A program made the translations under genes and the position numbers. Shown in pieces: positions 13,654-21,455 of a stretch of 60,734 nt of DNA. Source of the DNA: a virus; IMG/VR virus record IMGVR_UViG_3300047558_000101, positions 1-60,734 of that record. The stretch is one strand, 5' to 3'. The notes beneath the pieces are model-generated. The model was given only the letters and a program-made list of their open reading frames with translations, did not search any database and was not told where the DNA came from. The number at the start of each line of letters is the position of its first letter. The first letter of the stretch is position 1.

Positions 13654-13876
13654 TGAAGATGATGAGTTCGCACGCATCGAGCGTGAACAAGCAAGCGGAT
13701 GGCGCAAGCGCCAGATTACAAACACACAAACAGCCGAGCAAAGCCACATGTATGAAATGGGCTGGAACTCTGGTTTGGAAATGGCGGCGTACAGAATCGT
13801 GCACGACTTCAAGCATGCGTTCGGCGAGGACACAGTTGCAAGTTTTGCAGCGTACATAAAGGGGCTGAAAAAATGA
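13646..13876 (+). CDS. Hypothetical protein (76 aa)
   Basis: 76 residues, acidic start then a helical body; no known family. ATGA overlap with the next gene. Confidence 0.68.
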   Translation: MTDEDDEFARIEREQASGWRKRQITNTQTAEQSHMYEMGWNSGLEMAAYRIVHDFKHAFGEDTVASFAAYIKGLKK

Positions 13877-14097
13877 GTGATCTATTACTTTTCTTTGGCA
13901 CCATCGTTGGTGTGATCGTCATCGTGCTGACCTTATACACGATAGATAAGATGAGCGGCTGCTGGCACAAATTCGACAAGTGGATGGACGACAGCACAGA
14001 TGTGGCTTATGTGCAATGGCGCAGCTGCACAAAGTGCGGGTACATAGAGCGAGAGCAGTTCAGAAAGTTTAAGGAGCGCAAAGATGACAGCACTTGA
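13873..14097 (+). CDS. Membrane-anchored zinc-ribbon-like protein (74 aa)
   Basis: 74 residues. Residues ~3-24 form a membrane anchor (LLLFFGTIVGVIVIVLTLYT). CWHKF and CTKCG behind it could bind zinc through Cys/His. Function unknown. Confidence 0.7.
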   Translation: MSDLLLFFGTIVGVIVIVLTLYTIDKMSGCWHKFDKWMDDSTDVAYVQWRSCTKCGYIEREQFRKFKERKDDST

Positions 14098-14197
14098 GAA
14101 CATTGCACTAATGGCTGTGCTGATGATGCTTGGCGTTGGAGTGACTGTTGCTATGTTGCTTGGGTTCGTATACTGGCTGGAGATTCAAGACGAGTGA
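14084..14197 (+). CDS. Single-span membrane peptide (37 aa)
   Basis: 37 codons with AAGGAG in front. Residues ~5-30 are hydrophobic (IALMAVLMMLGVGVTVAMLL). Overlaps the previous gene by 14 bases and the next by GTGA. Confidence 0.6.
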   Translation: MTALENIALMAVLMMLGVGVTVAMLLGFVYWLEIQDE

Positions 14198-14379
14198 AAG
14201 CCATGATCGAGATCGTAAAAACATACAGCGGCGTACCACGGGTACGGCAGGGGTGGGGTGGAGTTGTCGAGCAAAAAGCTAGGGTGACCATCAGCTATCT
14301 CTATCGCTGCACGTTTTGCGGTCGTCTGTTTACTGACAAAGCAAAAGCGAAAGAGCACAGCCATGAGGAAACGAAGTAA
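14194..14379 (+). CDS. Small C2H2-type zinc-finger protein (61 aa)
   Basis: 61 residues from the GTG at 14194 (an ATG three codons later is possible). C-terminal CTFCGRLFTDKAKAKEHSH is a classic Cys2His2 layout. Probable DNA or protein binder. Confidence 0.68.
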   Translation: MKAMIEIVKTYSGVPRVRQGWGGVVEQKARVTISYLYRCTFCGRLFTDKAKAKEHSHEETK

Positions 14380-14830
14380 GTACAAACCAAAGGGGCAGCT
14401 ACCTGACCCGGTGACATGGGTGCTTGCTGGCATCAAACCATTCAAGGAGGTACCGAGCAGCATCGACATACGCATCAAGAACCATGCAGCCATGGATGCA
14501 CTGCGCAAAGGTGAAGCGGGAAAACCAGAGGTTGACATTTTGATTGGTGCGTTTAACATGACGGAAGCGTATGCAAGACTACGCCCCGAATTAGGTGCTG
14601 ACTGGGCTGACGAGATTAAGAATGGACAAGACGCGTTGCTCGCTGTTGCGAAGCGTGGTGTTGAGACAGGCAGGTTTATTCTGAAGGCATCAGAGCTGAC
14701 AGCTATGAACCTTGTCATGGAGTTGCACGATGTGCAGCTGGACAACACGACTGTGCGTGACATGGAGCTGGCAATGGATGTGATCGACAAAGAGTACAAA
14801 CTACGCAAGATGCGTGCAGTGAAGGAGTGA
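14363..14830 (+). CDS. Hypothetical helical protein (155 aa)
   Basis: 155 residues, basic start (MRKRSKYKPKGQLPDPVTW), helical remainder. No recognised family; overlaps the previous gene by 17 bases. Confidence 0.72.
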   Translation: MRKRSKYKPKGQLPDPVTWVLAGIKPFKEVPSSIDIRIKNHAAMDALRKGEAGKPEVDILIGAFNMTEAYARLRPELGADWADEIKNGQDALLAVAKRGVETGRFILKASELTAMNLVMELHDVQLDNTTVRDMELAMDVIDKEYKLRKMRAVKE

Positions 14831-14863
14831 TGAAATGATTGAAGTACTGAACGGGAGCAAAGA

Positions 14864-15265
14864 ATGAATATTGAAAAAGACTGGATAACAGCGGCAGGGT
14901 TGCGTGCTGTGATTGTTGCTACGCCGATGGGGCACCGCTGTGGGTATGTGGGCGTGCCACTAGGCCATGTGCACTACGGCAAGTTCTATGACGATATGCC
15001 CCACGAGATAGAGGTGCATGGTGGGCTGACATATTCAAGCAATGACAACAACTACCCAGTTGAGTCTGACCTATATTGGTTTGGATATGACTGCGCACAC
15101 TTGGGCGACAAAAAAGACCCGGCGTTGATGAGCGATAGGTACAAAGAGGTGTACAGCGTGATGCTAGACCTACTTCGCATGGACGAGGTTGTTCGTGATT
15201 TGCCGTTCTGCATAAATGAATGCGAGAACTTGGCGATTCAACTACAAGGGGGGTCGTTGCCATGA
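14864..15265 (+). CDS. Hypothetical protein (133 aa)
   Basis: 133 residues: Gly/His/Tyr-rich first half (VATPMGHRCGYVGVPLGHVH) then a helical end with two cysteines. I have seen similar proteins in other phages without an assigned function. A 10-codon frame (14835-14867) overlaps the start. Confidence 0.75.
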   Translation: MNIEKDWITAAGLRAVIVATPMGHRCGYVGVPLGHVHYGKFYDDMPHEIEVHGGLTYSSNDNNYPVESDLYWFGYDCAHLGDKKDPALMSDRYKEVYSVMLDLLRMDEVVRDLPFCINECENLAIQLQGGSLP

Positions 15266-15462
15266 AAGGCTCGAGCATGGTGAGATGGGCTGTGCAGTTC
15301 AAAGGTCGATTCATACGAGTTGGCACAGCGAACTTGTACAGTTTGTTTTTAACACGCAAAGAGGCAGAAGAATCGTTTGTGCATGCTGTTGAAAGCAGCA
15401 AGTACAGAGCGGTAAAAGTGAAAATTCGATTAACTGAAACTACGGAAGGTGTAAACAAATGA
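15262..15462 (+). CDS. Hypothetical small AP2-like protein (66 aa)
   Basis: 66 residues. The layout WAVQFKGRFIRVGTANLYSL then a RKEAEESFVHA helix resembles the three strands plus helix of AP2 DNA-binding domains, as in the HNH proteins here. Tentative. The ATG overlaps the previous stop. Confidence 0.55.
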   Translation: MKGSSMVRWAVQFKGRFIRVGTANLYSLFLTRKEAEESFVHAVESSKYRAVKVKIRLTETTEGVNK

Positions 15463-15824
15463 GAGCAAAGAAACCAGTGATGCGTAAGACAACACGCGCA
15501 GAAAAAATCAGCAGACCAGCTGTGTATGAAGTGGAAGATAAAAAGCCACTGACCACAACAGAGATGCTGAAGCAACGAGGTAATCGCTATGGCTCGTTCG
15601 TCGGCCATGCAAAAGTGACACAGGATTTGAAAGAGTTAATCCGCATGCACCTTGAGCAACGAGATAAGGCATTGTCGGATGATCAGCAAGAAGCCATGGA
15701 TATGATCTGTCACAAAATAGGTCGCATTATTAACGGCGATGCGGATTACTTTGACAGCTGGAAAGACATCGCTGGCTATGCACAGCTGGTGTCAGATCGT
15801 TTGGAAAAAGGAGTAGAGCTATGA
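15459..15824 (+). CDS. DUF6378-like phage protein (121 aa)
   Basis: 121 residues. The segment from ~36 on (MLKQRGNRYGSFVGHAKV, then DAMDMICHKIGRIINGD type helices) matches a conserved phage family I know as DUF6378. Found near nucleotide and replication genes in other phages; biochemical role unknown. ATGA overlap with the exonuclease. Confidence 0.7.
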   Translation: MRAKKPVMRKTTRAEKISRPAVYEVEDKKPLTTTEMLKQRGNRYGSFVGHAKVTQDLKELIRMHLEQRDKALSDDQQEAMDMICHKIGRIINGDADYFDSWKDIAGYAQLVSDRLEKGVEL

Positions 15825-16342
15825 GTGAAGTAATGGTTGACCTAGAGACCCTAGGTAACGGCAGCAATGCTGCCATCATCTCCATCGGTGCAGTTGCATT
15901 CGACCCTGCGAGCGGACAGATCGAGAGCGAGTTCTATGTGAATGTTGACCCACAGAGTTGCGTGGACGCTGGCTTGAAGATGGATGTCAGCACAGTGATG
16001 TGGTGGATGAAACAGTCCGATGACGCACGAGCTGCGTTCACCAAGCCGAGCGTGCCACTGGCGCTGGCACTGGATATGTTCAAAGGCTGGTACCCACAAG
16101 GTGCAGGTATGTGGGGCAACGGTGCCACATTCGACAATGTGATTCTGGACAACGCGTTCAAAGCCACAGGCATCAACCGCCCATGGCACTTCACCAAAGA
16201 TCGCTGCTACCGCACGCTCAAAGCACTGCGCCCTGACGTCAAGCAAGAGCGAGTGGGCACACACCACAACGCGTTGGATGATGCAAAGTTCCAAGCCCTG
16301 CACGCGTGCAAACTGCTGCGTGCGTTGGGGGCAAAGACATGA
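15821..16342 (+). CDS. DEDDh 3'-5' exonuclease
   Basis: 173 residues. VDLETLG (D7, E9) is exo motif I, NGATFDNVILDNAF (~100-113) motif II, and HHNALDDAKFQA (~147-158) motif III with the catalytic His and Asp. This matches the Rv2179c/ExoX-like exonuclease family. It probably trims DNA or RNA 3' ends during replication, recombination or nucleotide recycling. Confidence 0.88.
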   Translation: MSEVMVDLETLGNGSNAAIISIGAVAFDPASGQIESEFYVNVDPQSCVDAGLKMDVSTVMWWMKQSDDARAAFTKPSVPLALALDMFKGWYPQGAGMWGNGATFDNVILDNAFKATGINRPWHFTKDRCYRTLKALRPDVKQERVGTHHNALDDAKFQALHACKLLRALGAKT

Positions 16343-16758
16343 GCGACGAAGTAGACGCATTCACATATTCGTCCATGCGTGGCATGACAACGAAAGAACT
16401 GCAAGAAGTGCAAGCTAAACGCTTGTCAGCAGCAACACAACGGCAAATTAACGGAGGTCTTATGAATACAGGTATAGCAGGTGCGATGGGTAACGCAGCA
16501 CAAGGCAGCGTTCTTGCAAGCAACGCCGCAATTTCCAACACACCGCTGGTGATGAAAACTAGCCCCGGCCCCGACCGCATCATTCGCTCGAAGGTTGAGT
16601 TGAGCTTAAACATCATCCAAGCCGAGAACGGATTCATTGTGCATGTCGGCAATCACTACGGCGGGTTAACTGATGTGCATATTGCCGCAACGCTCGAAGA
16701 TGTGAACACCATCATCACATCGCAACTGGCGTCACGCATGCTTGATCGGACTGAGTAA
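16339..16758 (+). CDS. Hypothetical protein (139 aa)
   Basis: 139 residues; the ATG at 16339 overlaps the exonuclease stop. Ala/Gly/Asn-rich middle, then a beta-rich end (GFIVHVGNHYGGLTDVHIA) and a helix. No known family. Confidence 0.7.
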   Translation: MSDEVDAFTYSSMRGMTTKELQEVQAKRLSAATQRQINGGLMNTGIAGAMGNAAQGSVLASNAAISNTPLVMKTSPGPDRIIRSKVELSLNIIQAENGFIVHVGNHYGGLTDVHIAATLEDVNTIITSQLASRMLDRTE

Positions 16759-16991
16759 TGTCGGGCATGGTTTTTTACAAAGAGGCCATGCGCCTCGACT
16801 CGAGCGGCAACATAGGTATAGGTTCATTCCCGCAACGCAGTAAAAATATTCTGGACTTCACAGTGTATGAAGATGGTAGCGGGTACACAGTTATTGCAGG
16901 TAGTGGCGACGCTGTTACTGTAAAAACTTATGAAGAAGTTGAAGAGCTGTTCCGCCTTCGCTTTGCTGAGTGGAAATTGGAGCGTGACTGA
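16758..16991 (+). CDS. Hypothetical protein with virion-protein-like start (77 aa)
   Basis: 77 residues. MSGMVFYKEAMRLDSSGNIG resembles GIVFYREATRIMEDGNE of the right-arm 44888 protein, and DSSGNIGIG is the same phrase found in the 45199 tail fibre. The C-terminal half is an ordinary helix. A virion-type piece in the early region is odd (see findings). Starts within the previous stop (TAATG). Confidence 0.68.
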   Translation: MSGMVFYKEAMRLDSSGNIGIGSFPQRSKNILDFTVYEDGSGYTVIAGSGDAVTVKTYEEVEELFRLRFAEWKLERD

Positions 16992-16999
16992 TGTATACT
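16992..16999 (+). promoter_or_regulatory. Possible -10 before the second HNH gene
   Basis: TGTATACT with no clear -35, about 30 bases before the ATG at 17030. Confidence 0.35.
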
Positions 17000-17029
17000 G
17001 TAAGCACGTAAACATACTAAGGAAAGCAA

Positions 17030-17530
17030 ATGAGCGCAAAAAATACACCCGAATCATTTTGGGGACGCGTAGACCAATCTAGCTCTGGTTGCTGGGAGTG
17101 GCGGGGTTCTAAAACTAGCTCTGGATATGGCAATTTGTCATGGCATGGGGCGCGAGTTCAGGCTCACCGCGTCGCGTATTTTTTGTCGTTCGGCGGAATT
17201 AAGTTAGAAACTCAATTTCGTCAAGACGGTCGGGCAAAGGCGTACAGGCGATTCGTGCTACACAAGTGTGATAACAGAGCGTGCTGTCGCCCAGATCACC
17301 TATTTCTAGGCTCCATGCGTGCTAACTTAATAGACGCGTACGCCAAGGGTAGAAAGTCGCAACCAAAAAGCGAGCATGTAAACGCCAAACTAACAAAGAA
17401 ACATGTCAAAGAAATACGTGAAGAGTACACCATAAAAGGTACAAGGCAGGTTGAGTTAGCGGCTCGCTATGGCGTAAGTCAACGAGTAATTAGCCTAGTT
17501 GTTAGGCACGAAACTTATAAGGACACATGA
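17030..17530 (+). CDS. HNH homing endonuclease
   Basis: 166 residues. N-terminal CWEWRGSKTSSGYG and AHRVAYFLSFG, then the HNH core LHKCDNRACCRPDHLFLGS (~79-98). The C-terminal helix-turn-helix (RQVELAARYGVSQRVISLVV) should position it on DNA. It differs from the AP2-type HNH proteins here. AAGGAAAGC precedes the ATG. It sits directly upstream of the DNA polymerase gene, a frequent homing target. Confidence 0.9.
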   Translation: MSAKNTPESFWGRVDQSSSGCWEWRGSKTSSGYGNLSWHGARVQAHRVAYFLSFGGIKLETQFRQDGRAKAYRRFVLHKCDNRACCRPDHLFLGSMRANLIDAYAKGRKSQPKSEHVNAKLTKKHVKEIREEYTIKGTRQVELAARYGVSQRVISLVVRHETYKDT

Positions 17531-19362
17531 TGGATATTCTTACAATAGACATGGAAACCTACTACGACAAGGATTACTCTTTGTCGAAGATGCAGACAGA
17601 CGCATACATCAGCGACGACCTCTTTGAAGTCATCGGTGTGGCTGTCATTAAGAACGACGAAGATGCTGTGTGGTTCAGTGGCACAGAGCTGGAGGTCGCA
17701 GGGTGGTTGTATAGATACGACTGGGCCAACAGCGCTGTGCGCTGCCACAACACTTTGTTCGATGGGTACATCTTGACGCAACGCTTTGGCATATCGCCTA
17801 AGCTGTGGATGGACACCCTCGCACAAGGGCGCATGCTGTTGCCGTACTTGCAGTACCACTCGTTGGCCAACCTCGCCAAGCAATACAACCTGCCCGACAA
17901 AGGCACAGCGGTTGTGAAGGCGCTGGGCAAACGCCGTGAGGACTTTAATCCCATGGAATTAAACGAGTACGCCGAATACTGCAAACACGACACATGGCTG
18001 TGTAAAGAGTTGGGCAAACGCTTCGACCCCTACACACCTGCACTGGAGTTGAAGCTCATCGACATGACGGTGCGCATGTTCACTGAGCCGATGCTGGTGG
18101 GTGACCAAGCCAAGATGCAAGAGCTGTACGACCTAGAGATCGCACGCAAAGAAGAACTGTTGAAAGCCGCCAATGTAGATCGCACGATCATCATGTCCAA
18201 CGATAAGTTCGCTGCGAAGTTGATGGAGCTGGGTGTGACACCACCCACAAAGACAAGCAAAACCACTGGAAAGGAAACCTATGCCTTCGCAAAATCAGAC
18301 AAAGAATTCACCGACCTCTTGGAGTCCGATGATGCGGATGTACAGGCGCTGGTTGCAGCTCGTCTGGGTGTTAAAACAACCATTGCGGAAACGCGAGCGC
18401 TGAAGTTCTTAGAGACCGCCAAGCGTGGCCCGTTGCCTGTGTACCTCAATTTCTGGGGCGCTAAGACCACGGGGCGCTACTCTGGTGGCAATTCCATCAA
18501 CTGGCAAAACATCCCTGCGCGCGGCCCTTCAGCGGGCCTGCGTGATGCGCTGCTGGCACCGCTCGGACACACCGTGCTGGTGGGTGACTCATCCAACATT
18601 GAACTCCGCACAGTGATGGCGCTGGCTGGCCAAGACGATGTGTTGCTCAAGCTGCAAAACGGCGTTGACCTGTACTGTGACTTCGCATCGAAGTTGTTCG
18701 GGCGCACGATCACCAAGGCTGACAAGGGCGAGCGCTTCTTGGGTAAGACAGCGATGCTGGGCTTGCAGTACGGCGCTGGTGCCAAGCGATTCCAAGAGAT
18801 GGTTCGCCTTGCAAAACGCACAGACCCCACAGTGGAGCTGATCGACCTCGATCGTGCCTATGCCATCGTGGACTTGTACCGCTCGGTGCACTACAAGGTG
18901 GTGGAGTTGTGGAAGCGTTGCGACAAGGTGATCTTGCCTGACATCGCCAATGGATGCAGCATGCTCAATGTGGATGTGAACGGCTGGTTCATCACCCAGT
19001 GGGATGGCTTTGGTCGCCCCGGCGAGCCCGGTGTCATGTACAACGACCTGAAGTATGACGGCAACGAGTGGACATACCTGATGGGTAAACAGCGCGTGGG
19101 CATCCACGGCGCAAAAGTTGTAGAAAATTTATCGCAACATGCTGCAATGCGCATCGTTATGTGGCAAACTGCGCGTATCAATCAACGCTACCCAGTCAAA
19201 CTGTCCGTTCACGATGAGGCTGTCTGTGTGGTGAAGAATGATGAACTTGATGAAGCGCGTGCGTATATGGAAGAGTGCCTTGCAATGACACCCAAGTGGT
19301 GCCGCAGCATTCCCGTTGCGTGTGAAACTGGAGTAGGAGGGAGCTATGGAGATGCTAAGTAA
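17527..19362 (+). CDS. Family A DNA polymerase with 3'-5' exonuclease
   Basis: 611 residues. The exonuclease domain has DMETYY (D8, E10), CHNTLFDGY and EYCKHDTW (~150-157). The polymerase domain has motif A LVGDSSNIELR (~351-361, usually DYSQIELR), motif B GKTAMLGLQYGAG (~403-415) and motif C VHDEAV (~560). There is no 5' nuclease domain, as in T7-type replicative enzymes. An in-frame TAATCCC palindrome (17946) encodes NPMEL next to exo motif III. ATG 17527 overlaps the HNH stop; ATG 17530 is equally possible. Confidence 0.95.
   Translation: MMDILTIDMETYYDKDYSLSKMQTDAYISDDLFEVIGVAVIKNDEDAVWFSGTELEVAGWLYRYDWANSAVRCHNTLFDGYILTQRFGISPKLWMDTLAQGRMLLPYLQYHSLANLAKQYNLPDKGTAVVKALGKRREDFNPMELNEYAEYCKHDTWLCKELGKRFDPYTPALELKLIDMTVRMFTEPMLVGDQAKMQELYDLEIARKEELLKAANVDRTIIMSNDKFAAKLMELGVTPPTKTSKTTGKETYAFAKSDKEFTDLLESDDADVQALVAARLGVKTTIAETRALKFLETAKRGPLPVYLNFWGAKTTGRYSGGNSINWQNIPARGPSAGLRDALLAPLGHTVLVGDSSNIELRTVMALAGQDDVLLKLQNGVDLYCDFASKLFGRTITKADKGERFLGKTAMLGLQYGAGAKRFQEMVRLAKRTDPTVELIDLDRAYAIVDLYRSVHYKVVELWKRCDKVILPDIANGCSMLNVDVNGWFITQWDGFGRPGEPGVMYNDLKYDGNEWTYLMGKQRVGIHGAKVVENLSQHAAMRIVMWQTARINQRYPVKLSVHDEAVCVVKNDELDEARAYMEECLAMTPKWCRSIPVACETGVGGSYGDAK
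17946..17961 (+). repeat. TAATCCC palindrome copy in the polymerase gene
   Basis: TAATCCCATGGAATTA, in frame (NPMEL). It is the last copy seen; none was found beyond this point. Confidence 0.93.
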
Positions 19363-19594
19363 TCGCATGCCGCAATGGGTTCGCGCTGAGTACCGGATAG
19401 ATTACAGAGACATGTGTAGTTACGCGGATGTTGGTGTGAAGGTTGCGGACGGATGGGTGCACTTGTTGCACCTACAACTCCAAGAGTACCAACAACACGA
19501 CCGAGTAATTAGAAAGACACGGCTCGAGGTTCTCCAAGAAGCGCACAAACACATCACAACCGAACTTGCAAAACTAACCTTGGAAGAAACATGA
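19346..19594 (+). CDS. Hypothetical protein (82 aa)
   Basis: 82 residues, starting inside the polymerase end after GGAGGGAG. Helical C-terminal half. No known family; translationally coupled to the polymerase and the nuclease. Confidence 0.7.
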   Translation: MEMLSNRMPQWVRAEYRIDYRDMCSYADVGVKVADGWVHLLHLQLQEYQQHDRVIRKTRLEVLQEAHKHITTELAKLTLEET

Positions 19595-20310
19595 CCCACC
19601 CAATGCCCCTGTCGTTCAGCCGACTGTCTACATTCGAGCAATGCCCTGCGCAGTTCGATTACCTGTATGTCTCCAAGCGTGTGCAGAACACGATGAACGA
19701 GGCGTCTGAGTATGGTGATCGTGTGCACAAGGTACTCGAGGCGTATGGCAATGCCATCGTGGCTGGTAGCGAGGCAACAGTTGCTGCTGTCGCACTGGAA
19801 GATACCCTTGAAGCGAAGCAGTCACTTGAGCGTTGGGGGCCACTGGTCGAGAAGATCACATCACGCAACGGCGACAAATACTTTGAGCACCAGATGTCTG
19901 TGAACCGCCAGCTGCAACCCGTTGATTGGTTTGCCAAAGATGTGTGGATTCGTTCGATTGCCGATGTGCTGGTTGTTGACGGCGACACTGCGTACTGCCT
20001 TGACTACAAGACGGGCAAGGTCAAAGAGAACCCCACCCAGTTGCAGTTGTTCGCAGCCATGGTGATGTGGCATTTCCCGCAGGTGACGAAGGTCAAGACA
20101 TCGTTCGTGTGGTTGAAGTTCGACCAAGTGACGAACGCTGTGTACGAGCGCCGATTCTTGGACGCACTGTGGCGTGCACTGGAGCCACGCTTTGACAAGG
20201 TGCAAGAGGTGATCGACCTCGGTGTGTTCGACACCAAGCCAAGCGGCCTGTGCCCTTGGTGCCCAGCGAAAGGGTTCTGCCCTGACGCACGATTGAAAGG
20301 TAAGAGATGA
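19591..20310 (+). CDS. RecB-type PD-(D/E)XK nuclease, Cas4-like
   Basis: 239 residues. SFSRLSTFEQCPAQFDY at the start, IADVLVVDGDTAYCLDYKTGK (~123-143) as the PD-(D/E)XK core, then a QLQLFAAM helix, and a C-terminal CPWCPAKGFCP. Cys18 with the three C-terminal cysteines could hold an iron-sulfur cluster as in Cas4/AddB. Likely processes DNA ends in replication or recombination. Confidence 0.88.
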   Translation: MTHPMPLSFSRLSTFEQCPAQFDYLYVSKRVQNTMNEASEYGDRVHKVLEAYGNAIVAGSEATVAAVALEDTLEAKQSLERWGPLVEKITSRNGDKYFEHQMSVNRQLQPVDWFAKDVWIRSIADVLVVDGDTAYCLDYKTGKVKENPTQLQLFAAMVMWHFPQVTKVKTSFVWLKFDQVTNAVYERRFLDALWRALEPRFDKVQEVIDLGVFDTKPSGLCPWCPAKGFCPDARLKGKR

Positions 20311-20516
20311 CGCTAGGCTGGTTGCAATTCCACGGCAAGAATGCGAAGGGGTACAGAGTCGTGCACATCATCCCAAACGAAGACACCTTCGAGCATGAGC
20401 TGGATATTTGCTGCTGGTGCCAACCAGTGGTTGACGATGAAGATTTGAGTGTGGTTGTGCACAACTCGCATGACCAGCGTGAACTGTACGAAACAGGCAA
20501 AAGGAAATTGATGTGA
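20307..20516 (+). CDS. Hypothetical small protein (69 aa)
   Basis: 69 residues with an ICCWC cluster near residue 35 and several His; may bind metal. No known family. 4-base overlap with both neighbours. Confidence 0.68.
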   Translation: MTLGWLQFHGKNAKGYRVVHIIPNEDTFEHELDICCWCQPVVDDEDLSVVVHNSHDQRELYETGKRKLM

Positions 20517-20758
20517 CTGATCGCTACTTATGTGATAACCGCCACTGTGATTGGATTGGCGATGAGAGTGAAATGTTGCGTGCGCCAGACCCGTTTAATG
20601 AGGGTGACATGTTGTACGCATGCCCTAAGTGTCGTGACCAGTCGCTTGTGCTGGCGTGCGACGAACCGGGTTGTAAGAAACAAGCAACATGCGGAACACC
20701 AACACCAGAAGGATACCGACGAGTTTGTGGCGACCACTGGAGGGAGTTAGATAAATGA
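20513..20758 (+). CDS. Multi-zinc-finger protein (81 aa)
   Basis: 81 residues with three Cys/His pairs: CDNRHC, CPKC, and CDEPGCKKQATC with CGDHW. Probably two zinc sites. GTG start overlapping the previous stop. Could act in nucleic-acid or nuclease regulation; not assigned. Confidence 0.7.
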   Translation: MTDRYLCDNRHCDWIGDESEMLRAPDPFNEGDMLYACPKCRDQSLVLACDEPGCKKQATCGTPTPEGYRRVCGDHWRELDK

Positions 20759-21147
20759 AGAAAGATTTATGGCTTGAGCGTGGCTTGTTTGTTGGTGGGT
20801 ACCTTGCCTTCGTTACATCACAAGAGGAATTTGTCGAAGCGCTGAAAGACATTGAGTGTGATGACTACACAGACTTATTCGTCCCCAACGGATGGCCAGC
20901 ATGCACGCACAGCTTCGATAATGTAAAGGGCAGTGTTGCTTGTATCGTTGGGCTTGACTTGGAACGCTGCGCCGAAGAAGACCCCATCGACGTGGCGGCT
21001 CTGCTGGTGCATGAGGCGGTGCATGTGTGGCAGCACGCCGAGAAAAAGGCTGGCAAGCTTGGTTGCTTCGGTGACGAAGGTGAAGCGTACGCAATCCAAA
21101 ACATCAGCACGCGTCTAATGACTGCATATGTGGAGAAAACTAAATGA
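20755..21147 (+). CDS. Zincin-like protein (130 aa)
   Basis: 130 residues. LLVHEAVHVWQH (~83-94) is an HExxH motif, followed by GDEGEAYAIQ (~105-114), whose Glu could be the third ligand. Layout fits a minimal metalloprotease. It lies among replication nucleases; substrate unknown. Confidence 0.72.
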   Translation: MKKDLWLERGLFVGGYLAFVTSQEEFVEALKDIECDDYTDLFVPNGWPACTHSFDNVKGSVACIVGLDLERCAEEDPIDVAALLVHEAVHVWQHAEKKAGKLGCFGDEGEAYAIQNISTRLMTAYVEKTK

Positions 21148-21455
21148 AGAACGAAGGCGATGTTAAAAAGATTGTCAAGAAAACTCTCGCTGGTACTGAG
21201 CGTTGCTGGTGGTTTATGCCACCTGCTAACGGCTATGGTCGGGCTGGTATCCCTGACTTTGTTGGCTGGGTTAATGGCATGCCATTTGCTGTTGAAACTA
21301 AGTTTGGCAAAGGCGTCACAACTGCTAACCAAAACCGTGAGATCAACGATGCAACGCACGCGGGTGGCGAAGTCTGGATTGTCAGAGAAACAAACGTTGA
21401 CCAGTGGGTCATCGAGTTCAAAGCGTGGGTGGCGTTAAATGCTAGTGATTCCTGA
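21144..21455 (+). CDS. VRR-NUC nuclease
   Basis: 103 residues. GYGRAGIPDFVGWVNG (~30-45), AVETKFGKG (~50-58) and a following Gln form the PD-(D/E)XK core of VRR-NUC enzymes, which cut branched or structured DNA. It overlaps the helicase start by 17 bases, and the pair probably act together. Confidence 0.85.
   Translation: MKNEGDVKKIVKKTLAGTERCWWFMPPANGYGRAGIPDFVGWVNGMPFAVETKFGKGVTTANQNREINDATHAGGEVWIVRETNVDQWVIEFKAWVALNASDS

Noticed and set aside
14835-14867. 10-codon frame before the 14864 gene
   Set aside because: Could be a leader peptide, but nothing beyond an ATG and an overlap supports it.
17946-17961. Polymerase palindrome as a small insertion disrupting the enzyme
   Set aside because: The surrounding exo III sequence reads normally and the peptide fits the usual spacing, so the enzyme appears intact.
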